Below, one piece after another: positions 1 through 9,613 of a stretch of 33,945 nucleotides of DNA. The translations under genes were made by a program, and so were the position numbers. The notes beneath the pieces were generated by a model. That model was not told the DNA's origin. It was given only the letters and a program-made list of their open reading frames with translations, and made no database searches. How positions within the stretch are numbered: the stretch's first letter is position 1; each line of letters starts with the position of its first letter. The stretch spans positions 1 to 33,945 of the forward strand of contig JAGWWP010000026.1 of assembly GCA_018970325.1 (NCBI GenBank), given 5' to 3'. This DNA is from Cyanobacteria bacterium REEB446. GTDB taxonomy: Bacteria > Cyanobacteriota > Vampirovibrionia > LMEP-6097.

Positions 1-88
1 TTTTACTGCCCTGATAAAACTGCGTTAATAGACCAGTTATCCCCAGCACTACCGTAATTAAAATTAAAAATAATGGCTGCCAAATCAT
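1..88 (-). CDS. Partial N-terminus of a membrane-anchored protein
   Basis: The reverse strand has an ATG at 88 preceded by a good Shine-Dalgarno-like AGAGGGAAG. It reads open to the window edge for 29 codons. The peptide begins MIWQPLFLILITVV and continues with more hydrophobic residues before a polar QFYQGSK, which is a typical N-terminal signal anchor or single membrane helix. The gene is divergent from brxA, leaving about 110 nt for both promoters. The family cannot be named from 29 residues. Confidence 0.5.
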   Translation of the reverse strand, partial: MIWQPLFLILITVVLGITGLLTQFYQGSK

Positions 89-200
89 ATGCTTCCCTCT
101 ATGATTAGATTAAAATTAAGGCTAGCATATTTGCTTAAAATGCAGGGTTAGCCACAGTGCTTTTATATGAAGCTCAAGCAAAATATAAAATGACATAGAG

Positions 201-797
201 ATGCTCACACAAAAACCTAAATATAATATGAATTTCACCGTAGGGAGTTTATTAATTTATCCTAGTATTGAATTTATTTCCTTATATTTAAAACATCACG
301 ACTGGATAGCAGCTAGAAAAGAGGCACTAGAGTTAAATATTACACAGAGTGATAAAACTAGTTCGGCTACAAGAATACTTTGTGAAATAAGGTCTAGGCT
401 TGTGTTGCTGAGTGATGCTCAGTTCGAATTTTTCAATACTGCAAATTTACAGGACAAGCTCTATCTCTTGATCTTAGCTTTGAGTAAAAAATATAGGTTA
501 ATTTATGATTTTTTAATTTATTTACATAAAGCTTACAGAGAGGAAAAGATTATTAATTTCACGAAGCGAAATTTTGATGTTTTTTTTAATGATAAAACGA
601 TATACTACCCAGAGTTAATTTCAATAGAAGCGGCAAAGCTACTTAAGTTTAGACGCTATACTTTTAAATCTTTACAGGAAGCGAGGATATTAGATGAAAA
701 TTTAGAGGTATTACCAGTTTCTTTTTCCAAGGATTTAATTAAGATAATAGTTGATAGTGATAAGGGTGATTTGCTTATATTTCCTAGAATCAATTAG
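201..797 (+). CDS. brxA: BREX protein BrxA (DUF1819)
   Basis: This is the first gene of the BREX operon, 198 residues, about the usual length for BrxA. The N-terminal NMNFTVGSLL and the later region rich in aromatic and basic residues fit the DUF1819 family, a small helical DNA-binding protein of BREX type 1 systems whose exact role is unclear. Identification rests on these features together with the following brxB-brxC-pglX-pglZ-brxL order. No strong ribosome binding site precedes ATG 201; a second ATG at 228 (in front of NFTVGS) is a possible alternative start. A TATAAA at 184-189 could be a -10 box giving a very short leader, but no convincing -35 is visible. Confidence 0.85.
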   Translation: MLTQKPKYNMNFTVGSLLIYPSIEFISLYLKHHDWIAARKEALELNITQSDKTSSATRILCEIRSRLVLLSDAQFEFFNTANLQDKLYLLILALSKKYRLIYDFLIYLHKAYREEKIINFTKRNFDVFFNDKTIYYPELISIEAAKLLKFRRYTFKSLQEARILDENLEVLPVSFSKDLIKIIVDSDKGDLLIFPRIN

Positions 798-807
798 AAT
801 TAATCTG

Positions 808-1416
808 ATGCCCTTAAAGGAAAAATTAAATCGAAAGCAGAGATTTGATTTATTACTTAGATTTACAAGTAATAAGGACAATTTAGATTACAGAAAATAC
901 AATGACATACCATTTTTTATAGTTCCCTATGAGATAAGTGAACAGAATAAAATAAAGTTTGAAGATATTCCTAGCTTAGAGTCTCACTTAATTAAAAATG
1001 ACATTAGACATCTGTCTATTAATCTATATGAGCTTTCCCTAGAATTATTAGATAATAATCTTGATGATCTTAAATATTTTTTAGAGACTGAAACTGAGCG
1101 AGATAAAAAACGCTTCATTGAAGACTTACAGGGTGTATTAACTTCTCAAAAAGTAGCTGAAAAGATTGGGGATGAATGTGAAAAATTCAAACCAGAACTT
1201 CTTCTTATTTCTGGAGTAGGTGAGGTTTTTCCATATCTTAGATTAAGTAAGCTCTTAGAAAATCTTTCCTGTAAGGTAAAAGAAATAGTGGTGTTAATAT
1301 TTTTTCCGGGGATCTACTGTCAAAGTGATGATAAGGGAACTTATTTAAGACTCTTTAGCTGTCTGGATTACGATCATCATTACCGTGCTTTTAATATAGA
1401 GGATTTAAATTTATAA
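808..1416 (+). CDS. brxB: BREX protein BrxB (DUF1788)
   Basis: Small conserved BREX protein of the DUF1788 family, about 202 residues from the start chosen here. The open frame extends upstream to ATG 751 inside brxA. I prefer ATG 808 because it lies 10 nt after the brxA stop and gives the N-terminus MPLKEKLNRKQRFD, close to what BrxB proteins usually show. The middle part (LLLISGVGEVFPYLRLSKLLENL) is the conserved core. There is no catalytic motif and the biochemical role is unknown; BrxB is required in characterised BREX type 1 systems. Its stop codon directly abuts the ATG of brxC, so translation is probably coupled. Confidence 0.85.
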   Translation: MPLKEKLNRKQRFDLLLRFTSNKDNLDYRKYNDIPFFIVPYEISEQNKIKFEDIPSLESHLIKNDIRHLSINLYELSLELLDNNLDDLKYFLETETERDKKRFIEDLQGVLTSQKVAEKIGDECEKFKPELLLISGVGEVFPYLRLSKLLENLSCKVKEIVVLIFFPGIYCQSDDKGTYLRLFSCLDYDHHYRAFNIEDLNL

Positions 1417-4400
1417 ATGAAATTACAAGAAATATTTTTACAGGACATTAATCGAGCAATTGATCCAGTAATCAAAGCTGATGAAAGCTCTCTTGCTAAT
1501 CTTGAAGATGAGCTTCAAGAATATGTCATTTCCGATAATATTGAAAAACATATAGAAGTTTTTTTGGAAGAATATAATAACAACCCAGTAGTGAACGGTG
1601 TTTGGATATCTGGTCATTTTGGTTCTGGTAAATCTCATTTATTAAAAATGCTTTCCATCGTTCTTGAAGATAAACAATTAGAATCATGTAAAAGCTCTGA
1701 GCTGTTTTTAGAGAAATTAAAAAAACTAAATAGTCCAAATGCTGATCTCACGCTAGGACTCTTAGAGCGAGCAGTTGCGAGGCGGTCACGCAGTATTTTA
1801 TTTAATATAGATCAGAAGGCAGATATAGTAAATAAAAAAACGGATTTTGATATCCTGCTTTCAGCTTTTCTAAAGGTGTTTAATGAAGAATGTGGTTACT
1901 ATCCTGAACAAGCTTACATAGCCCAGTTTGAGCGAGATTTAGATTCTGAAAATTTACTTGCAGATTTTATTTCTGAGTTCGAAAGTAATACTGGTATTAA
2001 ATGGAAAAATGAAGGTAGAGAAAGAGCGACACGTTTTTCTAATGAGGTAGATAAAGTCTATTTTAAGATTACGGGATCAAAACAGGAAAAAATTCTAGAT
2101 AAATATAGAGATGACTTTACTGTCTCTATAGATACCTTTGCGGAAATGGTGAAAGCTTTTATAGACAAGCAAGATAAAGGTTTTCGTTTAAATTTCTTTG
2201 TTGATGAGATCGGGCAGTTTATAGCTGATAACACTAAGTTAATGGTTAATCTTCAAAGCCTAGCTGAGAGCTTAAATACTAAAACCAAAGGGAGAGCTTG
2301 GTTAGTGGTAACCTCTCAGGAAGCAGTTAGTGAATGTGTCGGTAAGTTTCAAGGGCATGATTTTAGTAAAATTCAAGCAAGATTCGCTGTTCAGCTTAAG
2401 CTTAATAACTCAGATGTTTCTGAGATAGTTCAGAAGAGGGTTCTAGAGAAGAATGAAGCAGCAAAAGAGCCTCTATTGAATATTTTTCAAAGACATGAAG
2501 CTAGTTTAAAAACACTCTTCTCTTTTGGAGAAGGTTCTACGAAAACTAATAAGGATTTCAGTATAGATGAGTATGTGAATTCTTATCCATTTTTACCTTA
2601 TCAATATGAGCTTTTTCAAACTGTTATTGAAAGCCTCTCTGAGAATAATGCTTTTACTGGTCAGCATAAGTCTGTGGGTAATAGAACTTTAATCTTTGTC
2701 TTTCAGAAAATCGCTCAGGAATTAGCGGATGAAAATCTGGGACTCTTGGTGACTTTCGATAAAATGTATGATCAAATCAAAGATTTGAAAACTAGCATTA
2801 CTACCACTATAGATAATGCTGCAAAAAGAATGGATGAATTTACACTAAAAGTGTTAAAGATTTTAGCTCTTGTGAGATATAAGGAAAAGGATTTTAAAGC
2901 AAGTGTTCAGAATATCAGTATTTTATTAATTGATAATCTAGATGTCGATTTAAAGCAGCTGAGAATTAAGGTTCAAGAGTCTCTTAATAAGCTAGAGAAT
3001 GATTCTTACATTGAAAGGCAGGCTGAGATTTATACTTATCTGACTAATGAAGAGAAAAATATTGAGATGCAGATTAAGGCTACCGAAGTTGATAAGGCAG
3101 AGCTAGCTGATATATTTAAACGGACAATTTTTGATGAGCAGTTAAGTACTAAGAACAAAATAACGTATGCTAAAAACAAGCAAAACTATGATTTTGCGAT
3201 AAAGGTCGATGATCGTCTCTATGGCAGGGATTCAGAGTTAGCTATTCACTTAGTAACCCCTTATACTAACTTGACAGAAGCTCAAGTTAAAACAGCTTCA
3301 CTTAATTCAAGAGAATTAGTTATTCAATTAAAAGAAGATTCTAATTTAATCAAGGATATAAATATATTTATACAGACCGAAAAGTTTTATAAAAATAATT
3401 ATTCTTCTAGGGAATTAGAATCCCATAAAAGCATTTTAGATATTAAGAAAACTCAAAATGAAAATAGAAAGAAAGATATAGAAAAAAGAATAGTTACACT
3501 CTGTGAAGAAGCCAATTATTATGTCTCTGGTAGAAGCATTGAGCTTGCTGGTGAACTTAAAGATATTATTACTAACGGTTTCGGGAAGTTAATAGAAGCA
3601 GCATACCCACAGCTAAAGCTGGTAGATAGAATATATTTAGAAGCTGATATTAAAGCTATAGCAAATCAAGATGCCTATTCTGATGCCTTACTTATCACTG
3701 AAGATATGCAGGAAGTGCTCAATTTTATAAATGAAAAACATAGAAACGCTATAAGAATATCTGTGAAAGATATAGTGGATAAATTTAAGATAGTACCTTA
3801 TGGCTGGTCTCAAATATCAAGCCTCTATATTATAGCTAAGCTTTTTGTAAATTCTAAGCTAGAAGCTCATTTTAGGGGAGAGTATTTAGATAAAAACAAG
3901 CTTGCTGATAATTTATTAAATAGCAGTTTAATTTCAGACATTATCATTACGCCTAATTCAGATATTCAGCCAGAACTCATTAAAAAATTCTCTAATTTTC
4001 TGAAAGACTTCTCTCTAAGACCAGTTGAGACTAAAGATCCGAAAGCACTAGTTAGTGATTATAAAAATTATGTAGAGGAACTTCTAGGGGATTTTAAGAA
4101 GAACTATCTAAGCCAAAAACAAAAATATAAATTCCTTAGTAGTAGTTTAGAGGCATTAGAGCCTTTAGAGTCATCTATTAAATTTGATAAGGATTATTAT
4201 TTTAGTGATTTTCTAAATTCCTCAGAAGGCTTATTAAAATTAAAAGAAGAGAATTTAGATACAGTTATTAAGTTCTTTAATAGTAATACGCAGAAAGAAA
4301 TTTTCGATAAAGCCTATGAATTTTATGAGCAAAATAAAATAAACATTTCTATTTTGAAAGAAGATTTACTCGAAGAAATGCAGAATCTCTTAAATGACAC

Positions 4401-4956
4401 AGAACTCTTGAAAGGCTCTTCTCTAAAGAAGCTTAAAGATATTTATGAAGAACTCAGTGCTAATTTAGAAATGGTTTTACGTGAATGTAGAGAAGAAAAT
4501 TTAATTAAGCTTAGTAATCTAAGCTCTTCATTAGAAGCGGAGGAGAATTTTAATCTCTTAGGAAAGTCTGAACTAGAGCGGATCACAGTAGATTTTAAGC
4601 GAATAAAAGATCGCATTAATGAAGAAAATAATCTTGCGAACATTAATCAGTTATTGATGGAGTTCGAGAGAGATACTTTTAAAAATCATTTGACTTTAAT
4701 TCATGCGAAGGAAATCTCTCAAAGAGTGATAAGTGATGAAAAAATTAAAGATGAGGAATCTAATTTAGCTATAGCTGTGAAAGTTAAAGATGAGGCTAAA
4801 TTAGTCTCTCAGCCACTTATGGTGAGAGTTACAGATTTAGAGATTTCTTTTAAAAAGAAAACGATTAAAAATCAAGAAGACTTATCTAATTATTTAAATT
4901 CTATAGAAACAGTGATAATAAAAGAGATAGAGAAAGGTAATATCGTGCAGCTATGA
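1417..4956 (+). CDS. brxC: BREX P-loop ATPase BrxC
   Basis: Large BREX ATPase, 1179 residues, normal for BrxC. The Walker A motif GHFGSGKSH is at residues 66-74. A Walker B-like FFVDEIGQ is near residues 261-268, followed by a sensor-like VVTSQEA. The rest is long, helical and charged. In BREX the protein is essential for defence and is thought to form oligomers that act with PglX and PglZ; its substrate is not settled. The gene starts with no gap after brxB (TAAATG) and ends in an ATGA overlap with the next gene, so it sits in the middle of a translationally coupled operon. The active-site motifs look intact. Confidence 0.92.
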   Translation: MKLQEIFLQDINRAIDPVIKADESSLANLEDELQEYVISDNIEKHIEVFLEEYNNNPVVNGVWISGHFGSGKSHLLKMLSIVLEDKQLESCKSSELFLEKLKKLNSPNADLTLGLLERAVARRSRSILFNIDQKADIVNKKTDFDILLSAFLKVFNEECGYYPEQAYIAQFERDLDSENLLADFISEFESNTGIKWKNEGRERATRFSNEVDKVYFKITGSKQEKILDKYRDDFTVSIDTFAEMVKAFIDKQDKGFRLNFFVDEIGQFIADNTKLMVNLQSLAESLNTKTKGRAWLVVTSQEAVSECVGKFQGHDFSKIQARFAVQLKLNNSDVSEIVQKRVLEKNEAAKEPLLNIFQRHEASLKTLFSFGEGSTKTNKDFSIDEYVNSYPFLPYQYELFQTVIESLSENNAFTGQHKSVGNRTLIFVFQKIAQELADENLGLLVTFDKMYDQIKDLKTSITTTIDNAAKRMDEFTLKVLKILALVRYKEKDFKASVQNISILLIDNLDVDLKQLRIKVQESLNKLENDSYIERQAEIYTYLTNEEKNIEMQIKATEVDKAELADIFKRTIFDEQLSTKNKITYAKNKQNYDFAIKVDDRLYGRDSELAIHLVTPYTNLTEAQVKTASLNSRELVIQLKEDSNLIKDINIFIQTEKFYKNNYSSRELESHKSILDIKKTQNENRKKDIEKRIVTLCEEANYYVSGRSIELAGELKDIITNGFGKLIEAAYPQLKLVDRIYLEADIKAIANQDAYSDALLITEDMQEVLNFINEKHRNAIRISVKDIVDKFKIVPYGWSQISSLYIIAKLFVNSKLEAHFRGEYLDKNKLADNLLNSSLISDIIITPNSDIQPELIKKFSNFLKDFSLRPVETKDPKALVSDYKNYVEELLGDFKKNYLSQKQKYKFLSSSLEALEPLESSIKFDKDYYFSDFLNSSEGLLKLKEENLDTVIKFFNSNTQKEIFDKAYEFYEQNKINISILKEDLLEEMQNLLNDTELLKGSSLKKLKDIYEELSANLEMVLRECREENLIKLSNLSSSLEAEENFNLLGKSELERITVDFKRIKDRINEENNLANINQLLMEFERDTFKNHLTLIHAKEISQRVISDEKIKDEESNLAIAVKVKDEAKLVSQPLMVRVTDLEISFKKKTIKNQEDLSNYLNSIETVIIKEIEKGNIVQL

Positions 4957-6035
4957 TTAGGAATCTAAAATTAAAGAATTTTACAGCCTTTAAAGATTTA
5001 GAGCTTAATTTTTCACCTAAATTAAATCTGATAATAGGGGCTAATGCTTCTGGTAAAACGCATATCCTGAAAGCTATTTATGCGAGTGTTGCAGGGTTTA
5101 ATCGGGCTTATTTTACGGATGAAGCGGCAGAACAGGATTTCATTAGTGATAGTAATAAATATATCTCTGAAAACCTTATAAATGTTTTTAAGCCAGATAA
5201 TCTACTGGGTAAATTAAAAAAAGCTCCATCAGAACAGGGGTTAAAAGCCGAAGTCTGCCTGCACTCCCTTGCTGCTAATAATCAAAACTTAGAAATAGAT
5301 TATAGTTTTAATAATAATTCTAAAGAAGTTAAAGTGATCGATAAGAAAGAACTAAATCGTTTCTCTACGATACCTAATCCGATCTTTATACAATCTAAAG
5401 AGATAATATCTTTAATGAAAGGCTTTACTAGTCTTTATGAGAAGTATGACTTAGCTTTAGATCAAACTTTTTATGATCTCTGTAAGTCTTTAGAGCTGCC
5501 TGAGGTAAAGGATTCTGAGCTCAATGAGAAAAGTAAATGGGTTATAGAAAAAATAGAGAATTTATTAGGCGGAAAATTTATTTTTCATGGAAGTGGAAAG
5601 GTCGATTTTAAATCTACATCTAAACAAGAGCTTCCAGCTAGCTTAATTGCAGAAGGTTATAAAAAATTAGGAGTTCTTTATAGATTATTAGAAACAGGCG
5701 TTTTAGTGCCAGGATCTTCTGGTACTCTGCTTTGGGATGAACCAGAAAATAATCTTAATCCTCAGCTATTAAAACTTATAGCAGAAATTCTTATAGAACT
5801 AGCTCGTAATGGGCAGCAGATCATCATCGCTACTCATGATTATGTTTTATTGAAGTGGTTTGATTTATTAGTAGATGAGGGGAAAGGCGATGAGATTAAA
5901 TTTCATAGTCTCTATAATGATTCTGGCGATATAAAAGTAGATTCGCAAGATTCTTTCCTGAAATTATCAAAAAATTTAATCACCGATACTTTCGTAGAAT
6001 TATACGAGGCTGATATAGAAAAGGCTCTAGGATAA
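4953..6035 (+). CDS. ABC/RecF-like AAA ATPase embedded in the BREX operon
   Basis: 360-residue SMC/RecF-type ATPase. Walker A GANASGKTH is at residues 29-37 after the usual IRNLKLKNFTAFKDL start. A signature-like region AEGYKKLGVLYRLLE is near residue 230. Walker B LLWDEPENNLNP is near 261, and a switch histidine lies in IIIATHDY near 295. This is the AAA_15/AAA_21 group, as found in OLD-like ATPases and many phage-defence ATPases, but no TOPRIM, HNH or other nuclease domain is visible here. It overlaps brxC by 4 nt (ATGA) and is followed 11 nt later by pglX, so it is part of the BREX transcript. It is not one of the six core type 1 genes. An accessory defence or regulatory role is inference. 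Confidence 0.8.
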   Translation: MIRNLKLKNFTAFKDLELNFSPKLNLIIGANASGKTHILKAIYASVAGFNRAYFTDEAAEQDFISDSNKYISENLINVFKPDNLLGKLKKAPSEQGLKAEVCLHSLAANNQNLEIDYSFNNNSKEVKVIDKKELNRFSTIPNPIFIQSKEIISLMKGFTSLYEKYDLALDQTFYDLCKSLELPEVKDSELNEKSKWVIEKIENLLGGKFIFHGSGKVDFKSTSKQELPASLIAEGYKKLGVLYRLLETGVLVPGSSGTLLWDEPENNLNPQLLKLIAEILIELARNGQQIIIATHDYVLLKWFDLLVDEGKGDEIKFHSLYNDSGDIKVDSQDSFLKLSKNLITDTFVELYEADIEKALG

Positions 6036-6046
6036 ATGTACTTTAA

Positions 6047-9000
6047 ATGCTAGTGGATTATTCGAAATTAAAAAAATTTGCTCAATACGCTAGAAAGCTC
6101 TTAATGGAAGAGATTTCCTCTAAATTAGAATCTTTATTAAGTACTGAAAATAGTTTAGTACGGGCTAATCCACAGGCTTTTAACTCCTTAAAGGAAGCTT
6201 TAGAGAATTTAAAAAAGACGACTAAAGACGAGAAGGAAGCTAAGAATGCTCTAGTGGAAAGGGTTTCGTATATCTGGTTTAATCGTTTCTGTGCTTTACG
6301 CTTTATGGATTTAAATAATTTTACTTCCATGAAAGTAGTATCTCCACTGAAAGGTGAATTTAATCCCGAGATTTTAGCTTCTGCGAAAGCGGGATATATA
6401 GATAGCGAAATTATTTCTCAGGCAGAGGATGTTCAGGAAATAAAAAATCTCTTAAATGGAACGAAAACCAGTGATGATCCTTTTACTGAGGCTTATAAAT
6501 TACTTTTAATCGGGGTCTGTAAATATTACAGCAAGCAGATGCCTTTTCTTTTTTCGATGATAGAGGATTACACTCAGCTTTTAATACCTGAAGATTTATT
6601 CTCTGGGAATTCCATCTTAACTCTGATCCGTGAAAACCTTTATCCCGAAAGGTGTGTTAATGAATCTGATTCGTCCCCGAATGTAGAGGTTATCGGCTGG
6701 CTCTATCAGTATTATATTTCAGAGAGAAAAGATGAAGTGTTTAATAGTTTTAAAAAAGGCAAGAAAGCTCTAGCGAAAGATATTCCAGCAGCTACTCAGT
6801 TATTTACGCCTCACTGGATAGTTAAATATTTGGTAGAAAATTCTCTCGGGAGATTATGGATTTTAAATAAGCCGAACTCTTGTCTTAGAGAGAAAATGGA
6901 ATATTTTATAGAACCAGAAAATGAAATTGATTTTCTTAAGATCAGCTCAGTAGAAGAGATTAAGGTCTGTGACCCAGCCTGTGGTTCAGGTCATATATTG
7001 GTATATGCTTTCGACTTACTTTATGAAATGTACTTAGAAGAAGGTTTTACTGATGATGCTGAAATAGTGAAATCGATTATAAGTAAAAACCTCTATGGAA
7101 TAGAGATAGATGAAAGAGCTGCTGAATTAGCTGCTTTCGCTATTACGATGAAAGCTAGATATAGGGATAGAAAGCTTTTCAGTAGAGCAGTTGAGCCGAA
7201 TATCTGTCTGATGAAGAATGTTAATATAGATGAAGATAAATTAAAATCTTATATAGAAGTCGCTCACAGTGATTTATTTACTAGTGAATTTTTAAGTCAG
7301 CTTAAAGATTTTAGAGAAGCTCAAAATTATGGTGCCTTAATAAACCCGAAGATTAAGGATACTCATTTTTTACGTAAACACCTTGAGGCTAAAGGTTTAG
7401 CTGAAAATTTATTTACTCAAGAGACTCATAAAAAAGTCCTAAAAGTATTAGATTTAATAGACTATTTACTGGCTAAATATCATGTAGTAGTCGCAAATCC
7501 ACCATATATGGGTGGGAAAAATATGAACCCCTCTCTAGCAGAGTTCGCTAAGAAAAATTATCCGAATACTAAATCAGATCTTTTTGCGATGTTTATGGAG
7601 AGGAACTTTTTTTTAACAAAAAAACAGGGTTATTTGGGATTTATGACTCCATTTGTCTGGATGTTTATATCAAGTTATGAAAAACTCAGAAATTTTGTGA
7701 TTGATGAGAAGTCAATTTCATCATTGATTCAGCTTGAATATTCTGGTTTTGACGGAGCTACAGTACCAATTTGCACTTTTGTTTGTAAAAATGATTACCA
7801 GCCTAAATTAAAGGGGACTTATATTAGACTGTCAGATTTTAAAGGGGCTAAACTCCAAGAACCTAAAGCATTAGAAGCTATTCAAAGCCCAAACTGTAAA
7901 TGGCGTTTCACAGCCTCTACCGAAGATTTTAAAAAAATACCAGGTAATCCTATTGCTTATTGGGTGAGTGAGAGGGTTAGGGAGATATTTAAAAATGGCC
8001 GGCCGTTATCGGCTGTTTGTAAACCTGCACAGGGCTTAGCAACAGCCGATAACGGCCGTTTTTTAAGAGAATGGTTTGAAGTTGGTATTGATAAAGTAGG
8101 TTTTGGATTTAAAGACAGGGAATCTGCACAGAGATCTGGTTTGAAGTGGTTTCCATATAACAAAGGTGGTAGTTTTAGGAAATGGTATGGAAATAATGAG
8201 TATTTTGTTAATTGGGAAGATGATGGTGAGGAAATAAGAAATTTTAAAGATGCAAATGGCAAAGTAAGATCTAGACCTCAGAATGACTCTTTTTATTTTA
8301 GAGATGCTATTACATGGACGTTTATAAGTTCTTCTAATTTTGGTTTAAGATATACACCTACTGGTTTTCTTTTTGATGTTGCTGGTTCTTCATGCTTCCC
8401 AAGCGAAAAAAATAAACAGCAAATTTTAGGTTTATTAGCTTCATCTTTAACTCCAAGATTTCTTGCAATTCAAAATCCTACTTTAAATTTTCAAGTAGGA
8501 AACATTGCAAACATACCTGTAATTGATTTATTTGACAAGGAATACATTATCTCAATCGTAAATGATTTAATCCACCTCTCCCAACAAGACTGGGACTCCT
8601 ACGAACGCTCATGGGATTTTAAAACCCTGCCTCTGATTGATACTTATAAAAATATAGAAAAAGCTCCACTAACAGAGACTTACAAAACCCTAAGAGCTAA
8701 ATGGCAGTCTATGACTGACGAAATGAAGCGATTAGAGGAGGAAAATAATAAGATATTTATAGAAGCTTACGGTCTAGAAGAGGAACTCACCGCAGAAGTA
8801 CCGCTTAAGGAAATTACTCTTACCTGTAATCCACACTACCGCTATGATTCTAAAAAATCAGCAGCAGCTTTAGAGAAACTTTTATTAGAAGATACTATTA
8901 AAGAGTTTATTTCCTATGCAGTTGGCTGTATGTTTGGTAGATATTCATTAGATAAGGCTGGACTTATACTCGCTAATCAGGGAGAGACTTTAAATGATTA

Positions 9001-9613
9001 TTTAAAAGCTGTTCCAGAGCCTGGTTTTATGCCAGATGAAGATAATGTAATTCCAGTTTTAGAAGAGGAATGGTTTAACGATGATATAGTTAATCGCTTT
9101 AAAAACTTTCTTAAAGTAAGTCTAGGAGAGGAAAATTATGAGCTTAATCTGAGCTTTATAGAGGAAGCTCTAGGAAAGGATATTAGAAAATATTTTATGA
9201 ATGATTTTTATGATCATCATGTGAAACAGTATAAAAAACGCCCGATATACTGGATGTTTTCCTCTCCTAAAGCGAGTTTTAATGTCCTAATCTATATGCA
9301 CCGTTATAATGAAAATACGATAAATGTAATTCTAAATGAGTATCTTAGACACTATAGAGAGAAATTAACTAATCTGTTACTAGAGCTAGAAAATATCTCT
9401 AATTCTGAATCTAAGGCTGCTAGAGAGAAGATTCAGGCTGTTAAGGATATAGATAAAACGAAAAAGATTTTAAAAGAACTCAGTGATTATGAACAGACTG
9501 TATTATTTCCTTTAGCTACAGAAAAAATAAAAATAGATTTAGACGATGGTGTGAAAATTAATTACAATAAATTTACTGGAGCAGTACAAAAGATAAGTGG
9601 CTTAACAGAGTAG
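6047..9613 (+). CDS. pglX: BREX adenine-specific DNA methyltransferase PglX
   Basis: 1188 residues, full length for BREX-1 PglX, which marks host DNA by N6-adenine methylation at a non-palindromic site. The start MLVDYSKLKKFAQYAR matches the family. The SAM-binding motif DPACGSG is at residues 309-315 and the catalytic NPPY at 484-487, so the enzyme looks active. The conserved QGLATADNGRFLREW block (about 661-675) leads into the target-recognition half. That block is encoded by the right arm of a GC-rich inverted repeat (8000-8058). The C-terminal third is helical. The gene lies 11 nt after the ATPase gene and abuts pglZ (TAGATG). The DNA target cannot be predicted from sequence alone. Confidence 0.93.
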   Translation: MLVDYSKLKKFAQYARKLLMEEISSKLESLLSTENSLVRANPQAFNSLKEALENLKKTTKDEKEAKNALVERVSYIWFNRFCALRFMDLNNFTSMKVVSPLKGEFNPEILASAKAGYIDSEIISQAEDVQEIKNLLNGTKTSDDPFTEAYKLLLIGVCKYYSKQMPFLFSMIEDYTQLLIPEDLFSGNSILTLIRENLYPERCVNESDSSPNVEVIGWLYQYYISERKDEVFNSFKKGKKALAKDIPAATQLFTPHWIVKYLVENSLGRLWILNKPNSCLREKMEYFIEPENEIDFLKISSVEEIKVCDPACGSGHILVYAFDLLYEMYLEEGFTDDAEIVKSIISKNLYGIEIDERAAELAAFAITMKARYRDRKLFSRAVEPNICLMKNVNIDEDKLKSYIEVAHSDLFTSEFLSQLKDFREAQNYGALINPKIKDTHFLRKHLEAKGLAENLFTQETHKKVLKVLDLIDYLLAKYHVVVANPPYMGGKNMNPSLAEFAKKNYPNTKSDLFAMFMERNFFLTKKQGYLGFMTPFVWMFISSYEKLRNFVIDEKSISSLIQLEYSGFDGATVPICTFVCKNDYQPKLKGTYIRLSDFKGAKLQEPKALEAIQSPNCKWRFTASTEDFKKIPGNPIAYWVSERVREIFKNGRPLSAVCKPAQGLATADNGRFLREWFEVGIDKVGFGFKDRESAQRSGLKWFPYNKGGSFRKWYGNNEYFVNWEDDGEEIRNFKDANGKVRSRPQNDSFYFRDAITWTFISSSNFGLRYTPTGFLFDVAGSSCFPSEKNKQQILGLLASSLTPRFLAIQNPTLNFQVGNIANIPVIDLFDKEYIISIVNDLIHLSQQDWDSYERSWDFKTLPLIDTYKNIEKAPLTETYKTLRAKWQSMTDEMKRLEEENNKIFIEAYGLEEELTAEVPLKEITLTCNPHYRYDSKKSAAALEKLLLEDTIKEFISYAVGCMFGRYSLDKAGLILANQGETLNDYLKAVPEPGFMPDEDNVIPVLEEEWFNDDIVNRFKNFLKVSLGEENYELNLSFIEEALGKDIRKYFMNDFYDHHVKQYKKRPIYWMFSSPKASFNVLIYMHRYNENTINVILNEYLRHYREKLTNLLLELENISNSESKAAREKIQAVKDIDKTKKILKELSDYEQTVLFPLATEKIKIDLDDGVKINYNKFTGAVQKISGLTE
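8000..8058 (+). repeat. GC-rich inverted repeat (hairpin) inside pglX
   Basis: The left arm 8000-8017 (CGGCCGTTATCGGCTGTT) is the perfect 18-nt reverse complement of 8041-8058. Pairing resumes inward with TAA/TTA and CC/GG, leaving a 7-nt loop centred on 8029. Six T residues (8059-8064) follow and five A residues (7991-7995) precede, so on the + strand it resembles an intrinsic terminator within a coding region. It is in frame and fits the normal length of the protein motif, so it is not a simple insertion. Confidence 0.9.

Noticed and set aside
137-189. Promoter of the BREX operon
   Set aside because: AT-rich boxes such as TATAAA at 184-189 exist but no -35 at correct spacing and no extended -10 stands out, so no feature is listed.
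751-807. Upstream extension of brxB into brxA
   Set aside because: It would overlap brxA by 47 nt and adds residues unlike BrxB. ATG 808 right after the brxA stop is more natural.
7957-8262. 101-codon minus-strand frame over the pglX palindrome
   Set aside because: It is antisense to a well-supported pglX, and its family-like peptide is only the mirror image created by the inverted repeat. It is used as evidence for the palindrome, not as a gene.
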